Position numbers and translations under genes: made by a program
The notes under the pieces: generated by a model
The model's input: only the letters and a program-made list of their open reading frames with translations
What the model was told of the DNA's origin: nothing
Databases searched by the model: none
In this document: one piece after another, positions 12,251 to 23,249 of the stretch
How the letters are laid out: the number at the start of each line of letters is the position of its first letter
How positions within the stretch are numbered: position 1 is the first letter of the stretch
Assembly: GCA_036365145.1 (NCBI GenBank)
Contig: JAEOAD010000040.1
Span: 10,126,501 to 10,190,500 of the forward strand
Direction of reading: 5' to 3'
DNA from: Orientallactaga sibirica
Lineage: Eukaryota > Chordata > Mammalia > Rodentia > Dipodidae
DNA length: 64,000 nucleotides

Positions 12251-13564
12251 TATACAATACAATATAAAAAGACATAATTAAAATTTTACAATTTTCATTA
12301 AAATGTATTTTAGTAATAAAATAATTTTTTGTCTCATACTGTAGAAACTTTATGTGGCGACCAATATTTTAAGTTTTCCTGTGCTATTTACATTTCACCC
12401 AACATTTGTATAGCATACAAGTAGCATGAGCTATGGTTACATGGAAATTGATATTAAAGAGATTTGATCAATCTATTAGTATTCTTTGGATATGCAGTGA
12501 AGGAACTATCAAAATAATGGGGGAAAATAATGCTCCCTCCGCCCTTGGCCTAACATGCTCTTCTCGGCTGTTTAGCCAACACAGATCACATAAATGTAAA
12601 ATGTGTTCAGTTCTGCTGACCGTGAAACTTAAAGGAGGCCCCCATGCTATTAAGCTAACGTGAAAGGAGCAGAGTTAAAGACATTTCTCTATTGTAGGAG
12701 AAATGTGAGCTTAGCAGAAAATAAATTGGCTAGGAGAAATTCAATGAGGTACCATCTAAAATTAGTAGATAAAGCAAAGAGGAGGCATTGTGGGACCAGG
12801 GGGAAAGCAATTTAGATATTCCTGGCGATAACTGGGTACCTCATGCCTAGAAGTATTCTAAATCTAAAACTACTTGAAGGATATTGGACAGGAGCACTGT
12901 GCTGTGGATCATTTTTTGTTTATCTGTGCTTGTTGATCTGCCATCATTGAAAGGCATTGATTCATTATTCATTGACTCGTTACATTTAAGAGAGAACACA
13001 GAGATTTAAAAGGAGCATCTGAGAACAAGAGGGTCCTCAGTCTGTAAAGTGTCCATGACTGTTGGTTAATATTTTTATTCTATTTCAAATATAACTGAAA
13101 AGAATGGATTCTTTTCAGATTTAAAACATTTTATTTTTTTATACCAAATATAAATTAAAACATTGTCATGGCATCATATTTAAGTACTTATTCATATATA
13201 TTTTGACATTATTTCCTGAATATCTAAAGATTTAAATGTTTATGCTAACATACAATTACGCTGGATAAAAGATTGAAGCATACCATTGAGTAGAACCTAT
13301 ACTTTTTTTACTACATATTATTTACTATCTTACTTATTGTGTCAAACTATTTACATACATTATCTAATTTTACTCTATGAATACTAATAGACTTGCTAAT
13401 ATCAATCTTCATTTATAGGGCTGCAAATGAGAATTAAAGTTCAATTGATTTTTTTCTATCATTTTTTTTATTTTAATGGTCAAATCTGGTATTTGAACCT
13501 AGTTATTCAAAGGAAAAAAAAACAGATCATATAACTTTAAGTGTTAAAAAGTAGAATAATAAAT
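12251..13564. other. AT-rich sequence, no gene seen
   Basis: No repeat family recognised. The 76-codon + strand frame at 12433-12663 has no known match by eye. Confidence 0.4.
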
Positions 13565-13577
13565 ATATGAGATTTTT
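13565..13577. repeat. Left target-site duplication of an L1 insertion
   Basis: atatgagattttt, identical to 14307-14319. Confidence 0.75.
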
Positions 13578-14306
13578 CTTTACCGCTGAATAGAACTCCA
13601 TTGTGTAAATGTACCACATCTTTATTATCCACTCATCTGTGGAGGAACATCTCGGCTACTTTCATTCCCTAGCTATTGTGATTAGAGCAGCAATAAACAT
13701 GGTTTTGCAAGTATCACTAAGGTAGTGAGAAGAGTCCTCTGGATATATGCCTAGGAGTTCTATAGCTGGATCATATGGTAAATCTATTTCTAGCTGTCTC
13801 AAAAACCTCTACGCTGATTTCTACAGTGGCTGGACCAGCTTACATTCCCACCAACAGTGTAGAAGTGTTCCTGTTTTTCCGCATCCACGCCAACACTTAT
13901 TGTCATTTGTTTTCTTAATGGTAGCCATTCTGACAGGAGTGAAATGGAATCTCAAAGTGGTTTTAATTTGCATTTCCCTGATGGCTAAGGATGTGGAACA
14001 CTTTTTTAGATGTTTATATGCCATCTTTATTTCATCTTCCGTGAATTCTATTAGTTCCATAGCCCATTTTTTAACTGGGTTGTTTGAATTCTTATTATTC
14101 TGTTTTTTTAGTTCATTGTATATTCTGGATATTAATCCTCTGTCAGATGTATAGCTGGCAAAGATTTTCTCCCATTCTGTAGGTTGTCTTTTTGCTCTAT
14201 TCACAGTGTCCTTTGCTGTACAAAAGCTTTGTAATTTCATAGGGTCCCAGTGGTTGATTAGTGGTTTTATTCCATGAGCAAAGCCAAACATCACATGTTC
14301 TCTCTC
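13578..14306 (-). pseudogene. LINE-1 ORF2 fragment, internally inverted
   Basis: The minus strand from about 14280 down to about 13580 encodes a decayed C-terminal stretch of LINE-1 ORF2. Visible landmarks include '[18 protein letters not shown]', '[10 protein letters not shown]', '[20 protein letters not shown]', '[18 protein letters not shown]', and then, in a shifted frame, 'MEFYSAVK'. The ORF2 protein is the reverse transcriptase/endonuclease of the element, and this piece lies beyond the catalytic RT domain. At about 14281-14306 the + strand instead reads as the very end of ORF2 ([12 protein letters not shown]). The insertion therefore holds two segments in opposite orientation. A 13-bp perfect TSD flanks it. 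There is no poly-A tail and no 3' UTR. The 135-codon + strand frame at 13747-14154 is the antisense shadow. Confidence 0.85.
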
Positions 14307-14319
14307 ATATGAGATTTTT
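14307..14319. repeat. Right target-site duplication of the L1 insertion
   Basis: atatgagattttt. It overlaps the L1-like 'catatg', so microhomology at the junction is possible. Confidence 0.75.
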
Positions 14320-14799
14320 TAATAAGTTTTAGATTTTAAGGTTAAATGTCTTGGTAAAGCAAGAAAATACAATGACAGATATGACTACAAAATAAATTTA
14401 AATGACAAAATATAATGCAAAATGACTTTAAATGACTCTATAATATAAAACTATATATATTGGTAAAATTGTATCAATCCATAACAAATGTTAGAAGAAA
14501 TATGGACAGAGATAGGATAAATTTTGCAAAAGTACAAATCTAAAATTAAGACTTAAATTATAAAATTATGATTGAAAATCTAGTAACATATGTAACTGGA
14601 TAAAGTTAAAATCATTATTAATTATTAATTATTAGATGGGCTACATTTATGAAAAAATAATACAGAGACAAAACATTTACAAGGTGGTTTGTTTTTTGAA
14701 AAACATGGAATTTTCATAACACTGGACATAAAATTTAAAAATCAGTCACTACAAAAATAAAAACATAGTATAATCATCAATTGCACCTAGCTTACATAT
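14320..14799. other. AT-rich sequence, no gene seen
   Basis: A-rich with many ATAAAAT runs. No repeat family recognised. Confidence 0.4.
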
Positions 14800-15598
14800 T
14801 TTTGGGGGGAGGGGCAGAAACCTTTTAGCCTTTTAGTTCTCACTGATCAACAGCTCATTGTGGATGTTAACCACATGGTGGTACTGGGAGTTACAGGTCA
14901 GTGCCAAGGGAAGAGAAGGAAGAAAAAGTATGGGTAATATGAAAGAGAAAGAGATAAGAGAGAGAAGAGGGAGTGATACAGAGAGAAACAGGAGAAGATT
15001 GAACTTTGTCTTCACCTTTCCCTCTCCAGGCCCGGTGATTCAGGTATTCTCTCCAAACACCTGATGTAGGTTCAACCTTTTAGTATGTCCTTCAGGATAC
15101 AGGATTTTATGGTACAATTTCCATTTGGGTCCAGTTTTTTGTCCCACCCACCAATCCTTTCTCTGCCCTCCAACCCAACCATCCCTATTGTCCAGTCCTC
15201 AAAATGTTTAGTTGGTGTGTTGGCATCTCGGGAAAACACAAATTAGGAGCCACAGATGAGTGAGACCATGCCACACATATCTCTCTGTGATTGGGTGAGT
15301 TCACTAAGAATGATCTGTTCCAAGTTTGATCATTTTTCTTCAAATTGCTTTGTGTCATTTTTCCTTACTGCTGTGTAGAAATCCATTGTGTAGATATACC
15401 ACGTCTTCAGAATCCATTCATCTAATGATGGACATCTGGGAAATCTGGGTTGATTCCAGCTCTTAGTTCTTATGAATTGAGCAGCTATAAACATGGTTGA
15501 GAAAATATCTCTGAACTGAGGCTTGGAGCTTTTAGGGTAAATGCCCAGTAAGCGGATAACTGGGTCTGTTGATACCTAAATACTCATCCTTTTTAAGA
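14800..15598 (-). pseudogene. LINE-1 3' end: ORF2 C-terminus plus 3' UTR, antisense
   Basis: On the minus strand, 15598 to about 15245 reads as a frameshifted ORF2 C-terminus with landmarks such as 'MFIAAQF', 'LDEWILKTWYIYTMDFYTAV' and a final 'SLICGS' followed by a stop near 15245. Below that is the 3' UTR, with a G-rich 'gactggacaatagggatgg' part, a CT-rich tract, and a segment (14840-15060) that matches the + strand at 36330-36560 block for block. It is 5'-truncated, and no clean poly-A tail is visible at the 14800 side. The 60- and 68-codon frames here are accidental. Confidence 0.8.
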
Positions 15599-16060
15599 GT
15601 CTCCATATTTGTATGCTTCAAGTGTTTCTTACTTTTTTCAAATCATTCTCTTAACATCAAGTCAGATAAAACATTATTCTGTAGTATTCAGTCATAATCG
15701 ACAAAATTACTTTAGCTTCTTAATAAAGACTGAAAACTTCAAATTTCCTTGTCCTCCATAAAAGATGTGATTTTTTTTTTCTGATAGACTAATGATAATA
15801 ATAGTAATAATTTTTAAAGCTTATTTCCCCCTTTTTTATACTGAAAAGAAATGCATAATTGGCTCACAAATGATTGGATTGTCACAAACCTATACTTAAA
15901 AGCAAGAGTAATGACATTCATGTGTCCAGGAAGAGCTGCATGGAGCACATTTCACTGGAGTCAAAGCTTCACCAGTGAGATCAGGAGCACAGGCTTTTCC
16001 AGTGTAATCCTTTCCGTCCTTATCTCTGCTCTAATTCATGACTTTTTCCTTTATAGATGT
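15599..16060. other. Non-coding sequence, no gene seen
   Basis: Unique AT-rich sequence with a T run at 15771-15780. No gene found. Confidence 0.4.
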
Positions 16061-16073
16061 CAAGGTATACTTT

Positions 16074-16355
16074 ATTATTATTGTTATTTTATTTATTTTT
16101 GGAGAGAGACACAGAGAGAGACAGACAGAGAGGGAGAGGGAGACAGACAGAGATAGGCATGCCAGCAGTCTCTCAGCTGCTGTGAATGAAATCCAGATGT
16201 GTGTGCCCCCTTGTGGTCAAGTGCGGCATTGCACCCTCGTGTCACTTTGCATCTGGCTAACCGTGGGACCTGGAGATTGGAACCGCTGGAGATTAGAACC
16301 AGCGTTCTTAGGCTTTGGAGGCAGGCGCCTTAACCGCTAAGCCATCTCTCCAGCC
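16074..16355 (-). repeat. DIP-type SINE, long subfamily, antisense, with 13-bp TSD
   Basis: AT-rich tail, (AGAC/AGAG)n stretch, then the extra block 'cccccttgtggtcaagtgc' shared with 5305 and 30388, ending 'gctaagccatctctccagcc'. A perfect direct repeat caaggtatacttt flanks it at 16061-16073 and 16356-16368. The segment near 16267-16300 (ggagattggaaccgctggag, then ggagattagaacc) is locally duplicated, as in the 5305 copy. Confidence 0.92.
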
Positions 16356-16368
16356 CAAGGTATACTTT

Positions 16369-16744
16369 TGTGGCTTATCTTGAGTTAAACCTACAAAATA
16401 AATGCAATGTACCACAACATAAAATATTATTTGCTTTACAAAGTTATTAAACATTTCATACTTTAATTTCCCTTTTCCTATTGTTAAAATCAAACACAGC
16501 CTCAAAAATGATTTATTATGTCTCTGAATATAGCTTATAATGAAAAACCTAACCATTTTCTGATCCATAATTTTCAAATCAAATACAACATATATATTCT
16601 CTAGAAGAGTTAATGCTGATATATTTCATGTTATTGCCCTGACTACCAATGTTGGAAGATTCTGAAATGTAAATGTTTTACTTATTCCTCTTATAGACCA
16701 TAAAATTCTTAACTCTTGGATTTCTTCTACAGTAACCAGTCCAC
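16369..16744. other. AT-rich sequence, no gene seen
   Basis: No repeat or gene recognised. Confidence 0.4.
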
Positions 16745-16825
16745 TTTTTGGAGTACTGAGAATTGCACCCAGGACATGGTCCATTCTAGGCAAGCCCTCT
16801 ATCACTGACCTGTATCCACTGGGAC
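16745..16825 (-). repeat. ID-like SINE fragment, antisense
   Basis: The order 'ttttggagtactgagaattg', cacccaggac, 'ctaggcaagccctctatcac', tgacctgtatccact is the complement of the tRNA-Ala-derived ID/BC1-type core (gtagctcagtgg...gggttc). Diverged; head and core only. Confidence 0.6.
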
Positions 16826-17062
16826 ACTGTCACAACAATGTTGTTCATGTAAAGGGTGTGTGCACCTGGTTTTCAAGCATACATTCCTGATATAATTACC
16901 TCCTATATAACCTTACTCTGCCCAGTAATACAGATATACATTTCTGATTTTTATTTCAATAGCTATCCATTCCTCTAAAACTCTATATGCAATAAATTAT
17001 TATTCTGTTTTGCTAAAAATAATTTTTGCTCCCATTACCATCCATTATACCTATATCCATAC
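16826..17062. other. Non-coding sequence
   Basis: No feature seen. Confidence 0.35.
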
Positions 17063-17637
17063 TGCAGTGGTTTGAATTAGTTGTCCCCCCATAAACTCAT
17101 GTGTTCTGAATGATTGGTTCCACACCAGTGAAAGTTTTGGAAGAGGAGCCTTGCTAGAGGAGGCGGGTTGATGGGGGCAGGCTTAGGGACATTATAGCCA
17201 GTTTCCCCTTTGATAGAGTTCACCTCTGTCTCCTGCTGCTGCTGTCTACCTGTAGTGGCTGAGGTGATGTCCTGCCTCTGTTGTGCCATGCTTTTCCCTG
17301 CCATCATGGAGTTTTGCCTCAATACTGTAAGCCCAAAGAAAAACATTTCTGTGCTGCTGGAGAGGTGGTTTAACATTTAAGGCACATGCCCCTGAAGCGT
17401 AAGGATCCAGGTTCAATTCCCCAGTACCAACATAAGGCAGATACACAAAGTGGAACATGCATCTGGAGTTAGTTTGCAGTGGTTAGAGGCCCTAGCATGT
17501 TCATTCTCTCTCTTGTTCTCTCTCTCTCCTTTCTATCACTCCCAAATCAATCAATCAATCAATAAAATTAAATAAACATTTCCTCCAAAAAGCTGCTTTA
17601 GATAGGATTCTTATCAAGCAATATAAGGTAACTACAA
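17063..17637 (+). mobile_element. MaLR-like LTR split by a DIP SINE
   Basis: 17063-17349 reads as an LTR with 'gtcccccc-ataaactcatg', 'gcttagggacattatagcc', 'ccctgccatcatggag' and 'actgtaagcccaaagaaa' (the decayed polyadenylation region). The remaining U5-like end resumes at 17583 with 'aagctgctttagataggatt' and 'caagcaatataaggtaac'. The blocks match those in the LTRs at 19456 (antisense) and 55366. The interruption is the DIP at 17350-17573. No internal viral genes are present. Confidence 0.7.
17350..17573 (+). repeat. DIP-type SINE nested in an LTR
   Basis: Head 'gctgctggagaggtggttta', body 'gtggaacatgcatctggagt', CT-rich stretch, and (AATC)n/AAATAAA tail. A 9-bp TSD (aaacatttc) occurs at 17341-17349 and 17574-17582, and the LTR sequence continues directly after the second copy. 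Confidence 0.88.
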
Positions 17638-17690
17638 TACATACATGCATGCATACATACATACATACACACATATGTGCTGTTTGTTTA
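17638..17690. repeat. (CATA)n/(CATG)n microsatellite
   Basis: CATACATGCATG-type units following the LTR end. Confidence 0.85.
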
Positions 17691-17791
17691 CCCTTAGTTC
17701 ATTAATTTTATTAGTATTTTTTAAGGAATATTTTTTTGGGGGAACATTTGACAATATCTGCAGACATGTTGTGATGTCAAAAGTAGTCATG

Positions 17792-18040
17792 GGGGGGCTG
17801 GAGAGATGGCTTAGCAGGTAAACGCTTGCCTGTGAAGCCTAAGGACCCCGGTTCGAGGCTTGATTCTCCAGAACCCACATAAGCCAGATGAACAAGAGGG
17901 GTGCATGCATCTGGAGTTCGTTTGCAGTGGCTAGAGGCCATGGCACACCCATTCTCTCTCTACCTGCCTATTTCTGTATCTCTCTCTCTCGCTCAAATAA
18001 ATAAATAAATAAATACATAAAATATTTAAAAAACAAAAAA
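17792..18040 (+). repeat. DIP-type SINE
   Basis: One of the least diverged copies: 'gctggagagatggcttagca', 'gtgcatgcatctggagttcg', 'tttgcagtggctagaggcc', CT-rich run and a (AAAT)n tail. The 8-bp repeat tagtcatg lies at 17784-17791 and 18041-18048. Confidence 0.93.
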
Positions 18041-18048
18041 TAGTCATG

Positions 18049-19455
18049 TGGGCAGTTTTACTGACCTAGGCAAAGAAAAGGCTGCATACTACAGAGTCAA
18101 GAACACTAAAGGTATTAGATGGTATAGAAGCATGCCCCACTAGCCAAGAATTATTTAATATGACTGTGAACAACAGTAGCAGAGAAGAAAAGCTATTATT
18201 AACTGCCACATGACTGTCACAACTTGACAGTCGATCTGTCACTCCTATCATGCTACCGTCCACTCTGTTTCCAATGTCTTATCAACCTGGCCTCTCTAAA
18301 ACAGCGAGCTTACATTTTGCACTAAAAAGTGAAACTGTTTCTGAGCCTAGGTCTCCAAAAGCTTGTAAGACACTTCGTAGTTTTATTTCCTAATGAGTTG
18401 GCACTTTTGTCATCCTTTTTTTTTTTTTTTCTATCTTAAGTTTCAACGTTACTGCACAACTATAATTTAATTACTCTTATCTCACTTCGTTGTCTTTATT
18501 CTGGCATTCCAACACACTGTACCTGCAGGCAGATTGACACAGCACTCATGTGTCAACCTGGTACCCTAACGTGGTCCTGCCACTGTGGAATAATGGGCTA
18601 TAAAGAGGAATAAGTATGATAATCATTGCGTAAGTGGAGAGTCTCAGAACTTTTGGAGTTCTTTTGAAAGTATCTCTTCATTTTCTCCCTTATACTGTCT
18701 CCTCGTAGAATGTGCCATTGGTGTTTCTTGGTTGTTTATCATGCCGCCATACTGTAAGATTCACAATGTTTTTCTCTCCCTTTGTTTTGGCACAGGACAG
18801 AATGGGAAGGAAGACAGACTTTCCACCACTTTATTAGAGACTTCCTAGGGATCCCTGTGGGTGCCTGGGGATAATTATGTTGAGTGTCTAGTAAGCATTG
18901 GATATGATTCCATCTACTTTATAGCCTAAGAGCCACAAAATAATGAAAAACATTATGACAGGTTTTGTGACAGTTGGGGATTTCTCCTTGATACAGGTTA
19001 AGAAAGAAATAAAAACAACATGAACACAATTTCTGGTAATTTAAAATTGTATAGGGGCAATGGGGAATGAAAATGGTTTTCTTCATTTTGATATTTTTTT
19101 TTTTACTCAAATGTGATGTTATGGGGAATAATTCACTGAAATATCAAAATTTCAACGTGCAGCTAAAATAGGAAGAAAAAAAGAGTCATTTACTAAGATG
19201 AAGGATTGCACAGACTTTTCTAGTGTGAAAAATATCTCACTTACTTCAACAGATAATTTTAAATTTTTTATATCACATTGCTTGATTTTGTTAAAGCTAT
19301 GGAACAATTTCCCTCACATAATTTCTGTATCCTCTTATGTACTCTGTGAAGCTTAATAGCAGCTTAGACTTTTTTTTTTTTTTTTTTTTCCTTCAGGATG
19401 CAGAGAGAATGCAGACTGTGAAGATTTGCATCAGCAAGTCCCATGCCATTTTTAA
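18049..19455. other. Single-copy-looking sequence, no gene seen
   Basis: Mixed complexity with T runs at 18417-18430 and 19370-19389. Frames of 63-67 codons on both strands have no recognised domains. Confidence 0.4.
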
Positions 19456-19800
19456 CATCAGGTTCACATTGCTGGTAGAAATCTCCCAACTGAGAGAAGC
19501 TTGTGGGAAAAAAAGAGGTTTATTTTGGCTTAAAGCTTGAGGGGGAAGCTCCAAGATGGCAGGGGAAAACTATGGCATGAGCAGAGGGTGGATATCACCC
19601 CCTGGCCAAAATAAGGTGGCCCATAGGAACAGGAGATTGTGCCAAACACTGGCAAGGGGAGACTGGCTATAACACCCATAAGCCCGCCCCCAACAGTACT
19701 CTGTCTCCAGGAGTTGTTAATTTCCAAATCTCCATCAGCTGGGCACCTAGCAGTCAGAACACCTAAGTTTATTGGGAACACCTGAATCAAACTACCACAA
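19456..19800 (-). mobile_element. Solo LTR, MaLR-like, antisense
   Basis: The minus strand begins near 19800 with 'tgtggtagtttgattcaggt' and ends near 19456 with 'cagcaatgtgaacctga'. Between them are 'gggggcgggcttatgggtg', 'cctgccatcttggagcttcc' and a polyadenylation region with 'gccaaaataaacc' (19525-19540). It shares all blocks with 55366-55692. The 95-codon minus frame inside it is incidental. Confidence 0.7.
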
Positions 19801-19847
19801 TCAGCATTTGCTTTCATTCCAGAAAAGTCAAAGTAATATTATTTCTT

Positions 19848-19886
19848 AAAAAAAAAAAGAAGAAAAAAAAAAAAAAAAAAAAAAAC
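19848..19886. repeat. A-rich tract
   Basis: Nearly pure poly-A of about 36 bp with one AAGAAG break. It could be the tail of an unrecognised retroposon. Confidence 0.8.
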
Positions 19887-20111
19887 ATTGCCACAAGGAC
19901 ACTTGAATTTCTTTGCTTTTATTCTTCCTTTCTCTTATCCACTAAATGGTCTCTTTTACTAAGCCAGAAATAGGAAACTTTTATCTTGTTGACATATGGG
20001 AAAGTGAAGTGAGCTCAAGTTTAATGAAAAATTCTTTTCAGGATATAGATAACTTCAATGTGGCTAAAATGAAAAAAAAGTAAAGCTACGTGATATTGTG
20101 TAACAGTTCTG

Positions 20112-20590
20112 TCTGAGAGGGAGTTAGCCAGCTTTGTTAGATAGTTTAGGGTGACTGGGCCCTGGGAGTAAAAAGAAAAGAAAAAGAAAAAAACAAAACA
20201 GACATGTCCTAAAATCAGACTTTACAATCTCCACTTCACTGGACATGGTAGAATGATCTCTCCTCACCTTCTCACTTGACCAAAGGAGTTCCCCAGATCT
20301 GCTTTTCCATAAACAACCTGGGAGGGAGTTCTTTCCTAGAATTTAAGTCCGGCCCTATCACTGTGGTTGCTTAAGCTCAGCCCCCAAATTTGGCATCATG
20401 GTTGCATCTTCTGGAACCAGCTCCCAGCCCAGATCAATTAGCCGGCACTCTGGCTCACCTGAGTCTGCAGGTAAGGCCCAGTACAATAAGGTTACAAGTC
20501 GACTTTTACCAGGTGAGTTGACCTCTATTTTTGCTGGCTGTTCTTCTCTCCTGAACGTCCAGGTTCCTTGTAAGCCTCCTGTAGACCCAC
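20112..20590 (+). mobile_element. Possible LTR-like block
   Basis: Higher GC than the flanks. It begins 'tgtctgagagggagttagcc', has a purine-rich run (20166-20195), a weak TATA-like 'agaatttaagtcc', and an aataag near 20487. The layout resembles an ERV LTR but I recognise no family. The overlapping 94- and 103-codon frames on opposite strands are probably accidental. Confidence 0.25.
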
Positions 20591-21848
20591 ATGGTTCCTG
20601 CACACGGTGGGAGCTTTCTGGATTTTCTTCTTTTTCCTCTCCAAATCCCTTTTTGTGTTTCAGATGCATTCAGAAGTATTGAAATTGTATTCCTGGACAT
20701 CTTGTAAGTGTCAGTTAAGAATGCAAAAATATTATAATATCCCATTTAAAAGGGGATTTATTTCAAGTTATTCTGAAATCATCTATGTATTGTATAATCA
20801 GGATGGGTTGTATTACTGTAGAGGTGAAGTGGGTTGTGATATTTTTTCCTTTATTTGTTTGTTTGCTTTTAATTTCCTGTGGATTGACAAATAAAATTGC
20901 GAGAAGAAGAGTCTTATTAGAAATGTATTGCTAACGAAAACCTGCATGTCAGCACAAACTCTTAAAGTTCATGCTTACTAGAGAATCTATTTGGGAACTA
21001 CATGCCAGAATGTTCCTCATTTCCTTCTTTTATATACCAAACAGTGAGTGTGCAAAGAAAGACTCAATGTGATTAACACCATGAAAAGAGGTCACATTAT
21101 ATTGGAGAAGGTATCTATTGTTAAAAACTGAGATAAGGTGTGGCGTTATAATGAAACTTACTTACCGAATACTTTGAAGTGTAGATTACCACGGTATGCC
21201 ATCTTCTCTTTGGGATAAGGAATGAGTGAAGAAAGTCTTTCAAGTAAGATGAAATTCTGGCTGAAATTGAAAGATATAGAAGTATGACAGAGACCATATT
21301 AGTGGAACTTAAGCATGAGTGTGGTAGGCAATCTGTTGCGATCCTAAAAGCAAGGGATGCTAAAGTACAGGATTTGCTAGGGGTGCAAGATTCTAGTAAA
21401 ACTCTTTGCTTCCTGGGAAGAATTTGAACACTTACTTGAGACCTTACTTGAAAAGGCTTAGCAGGCTGTGTAAGTAATGTTGGAGGGATTTTTGTATAAA
21501 TAATAGAGTAATTATCTAGAAGAGGGTAGAATATTTAAGAATTTATTTTAAAAGTTAACTCATGAAACAAAAAAGAAGAAATTAACTCATGAGATGGGAA
21601 AAACGGAGTATCGGACAGAGCATCTTACTGCAGGAATAGAAGGTAAGTCAATCACTGCCAGTCAGACAAATATTTGCAGAGGAGTATGTGGAAGCATGAG
21701 CAATAATGCCAAAAGAAAAAAAAAAAAGTGTAACGGTTGGGTGGGGGTGGGTGTCAAGTGAGAGTAAGAGAGAAAGCTTGGAGATCAGAATAAATAAAAT
21801 TGCATGGCCATTTTTTTTCAGATATGTAGTCCTATAGAATTATGTTTT
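20591..21848. other. Non-coding sequence, no gene seen
   Basis: Unique sequence, with a G-rich 'ggttgggtgggggtgggtg' near 21738. No credible coding frame. Confidence 0.4.
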
Positions 21849-22022
21849 TCTTTTTAAATATTTCATTTATTTGAGAGGGAGAGAGTGAAAGAAGCATAAA
21901 GAGAAAGAGAGAGATAATGGGCACATCAGGGCCTTCAGCCTCTGTAAACAAACTCCAGACACATGTGCCACCTTGTGTATCTAGTTTTTGTTGGTCCTGG
22001 GGAATCAGACCTAGTAGAGACT
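21849..22022 (-). repeat. DIP-type SINE, antisense, head missing
   Basis: AT-rich tail, GAGA stretch, 'ctccagacacatgtgccacc', and 'tggtcctggggaatcagacc', then loss of the tRNA-like head. It is therefore 5'-truncated relative to the element. Confidence 0.8.
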
Positions 22023-22995
22023 TTACTACTCATGCATATAAATTCTTCTATTTAATCTGGAGACAATTCTTTAAAAAGTCTTGCTTATATCTATATATTT
22101 ATGATGACAAGGTTACACATGTTCACAATAGAAAATATTTTTAAAATAGAGAGACATAAAGAAAAATAAAATCTGTCAAAAATTCCCATTACAAGAGAAC
22201 AATTATTAACTTATTGCTAATAGTCATCTATTCATGCTTTCTAACCCCTTTACATATATAATTTATATATAATTTAACATGGTATATATGTTTCTTTATT
22301 AATACCACATTGAGAGTTGTATACGATTTCATGATAGTAAATGCAGTTTCATTTCCAATAATTCTGCATTGTAGTAAGAGAAGGGTATAATTTAGGAATT
22401 TCTGAGTTTCCAAACATTTTATGCATAGTGTGTCATGAAGAACATTGAAACACTTTACAATGTGTCCGTTTGTGGGCTTTGTACATATTTTGCCTGGAAA
22501 TGCCTATGATTTATATACATAAGAAAGTGACATTCACAGGTCATGACTATTGAGGTAAGAAGCAATGTTTAAAACTTTTAACTTAAAAGTGAATAGCTTG
22601 CTCATTTAAATTCCTTCAAAACATTTAGGGGTTGTGATGATTGAATTTGAAGTACAACTAGAAATGGATGTGCACAATTTCTACTTAACAGAAAAGTGGG
22701 GAAACTGCCACTGGACTATTGAGTCAAGTGTTGGTCCTCTGGGAAGTGTATGGCAGAATTAGGTAGCATTTTCATTAACAGAAGGAGGAAGAATTAAAAG
22801 TAGCAAAGAACATCAATGTTATTATTATTAATTGTATGGTTTTTCAATATATCAGAAAATGTTTATCTTTCTAGAAAATCTACTGACAACAAATCAGCAT
22901 CATTTGTTTGTCCTGTATGAATGAACAAAGCTATGATCTTCCCTTAGCTCATAAGCAAAGTTGAAGAGAATACACAATTTTTCACACACATCTTC
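22023..22995. other. AT-rich sequence, no gene seen
   Basis: No repeat family or gene recognised. Confidence 0.4.
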
Positions 22996-23249
22996 ATTTT
23001 TTTACTTATTTATTTTTTTTAATATTTATTTAAAAGACAGAAAGGGGGGAAGAAAAGACAGAAAGAAAAGAGAATTGATACTCCAGGGCCTCTAGCCACT
23101 GCAAATGAACTCCAGAGAGATGAACCACCTTTCACATTTGCCTTAGGTGGGTACTTCAAACCTGGGTAGTTAGGCTTTTCAGGCAAGCACCTGGATAGTT
23201 AGGCTTTGCAGGCAAGCTCCTTAATCTCTAAGCCATCTCTCCAGCCCTA
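22996..23249 (-). repeat. DIP-type SINE with internal 29-bp duplication, antisense
   Basis: Tail and GA-rich stretch, 'gcaaatgaactccagagaga', and head complement 'ctaagccatctctccagccc'. Just before the head, the block around tagttaggcttt-caggcaagc is present twice (about 23167 and 23196). Confidence 0.85.

Noticed and set aside
13747..14154. 135-codon + strand frame
   Set aside because: Exact antisense shadow of the L1 ORF2 fragment on the minus strand.
17792..17870. Possible tRNA gene (A- and B-box-like motifs)
   Set aside because: These are the Pol III promoter boxes of DIP SINEs. No cloverleaf or anticodon stem is preserved.
20358..20682. Overlapping 94- and 103-codon frames on opposite strands
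   Set aside because: No domain recognised. They sit in a possible LTR-like block, and mutual overlap on both strands is typical of chance in GC-richer DNA.
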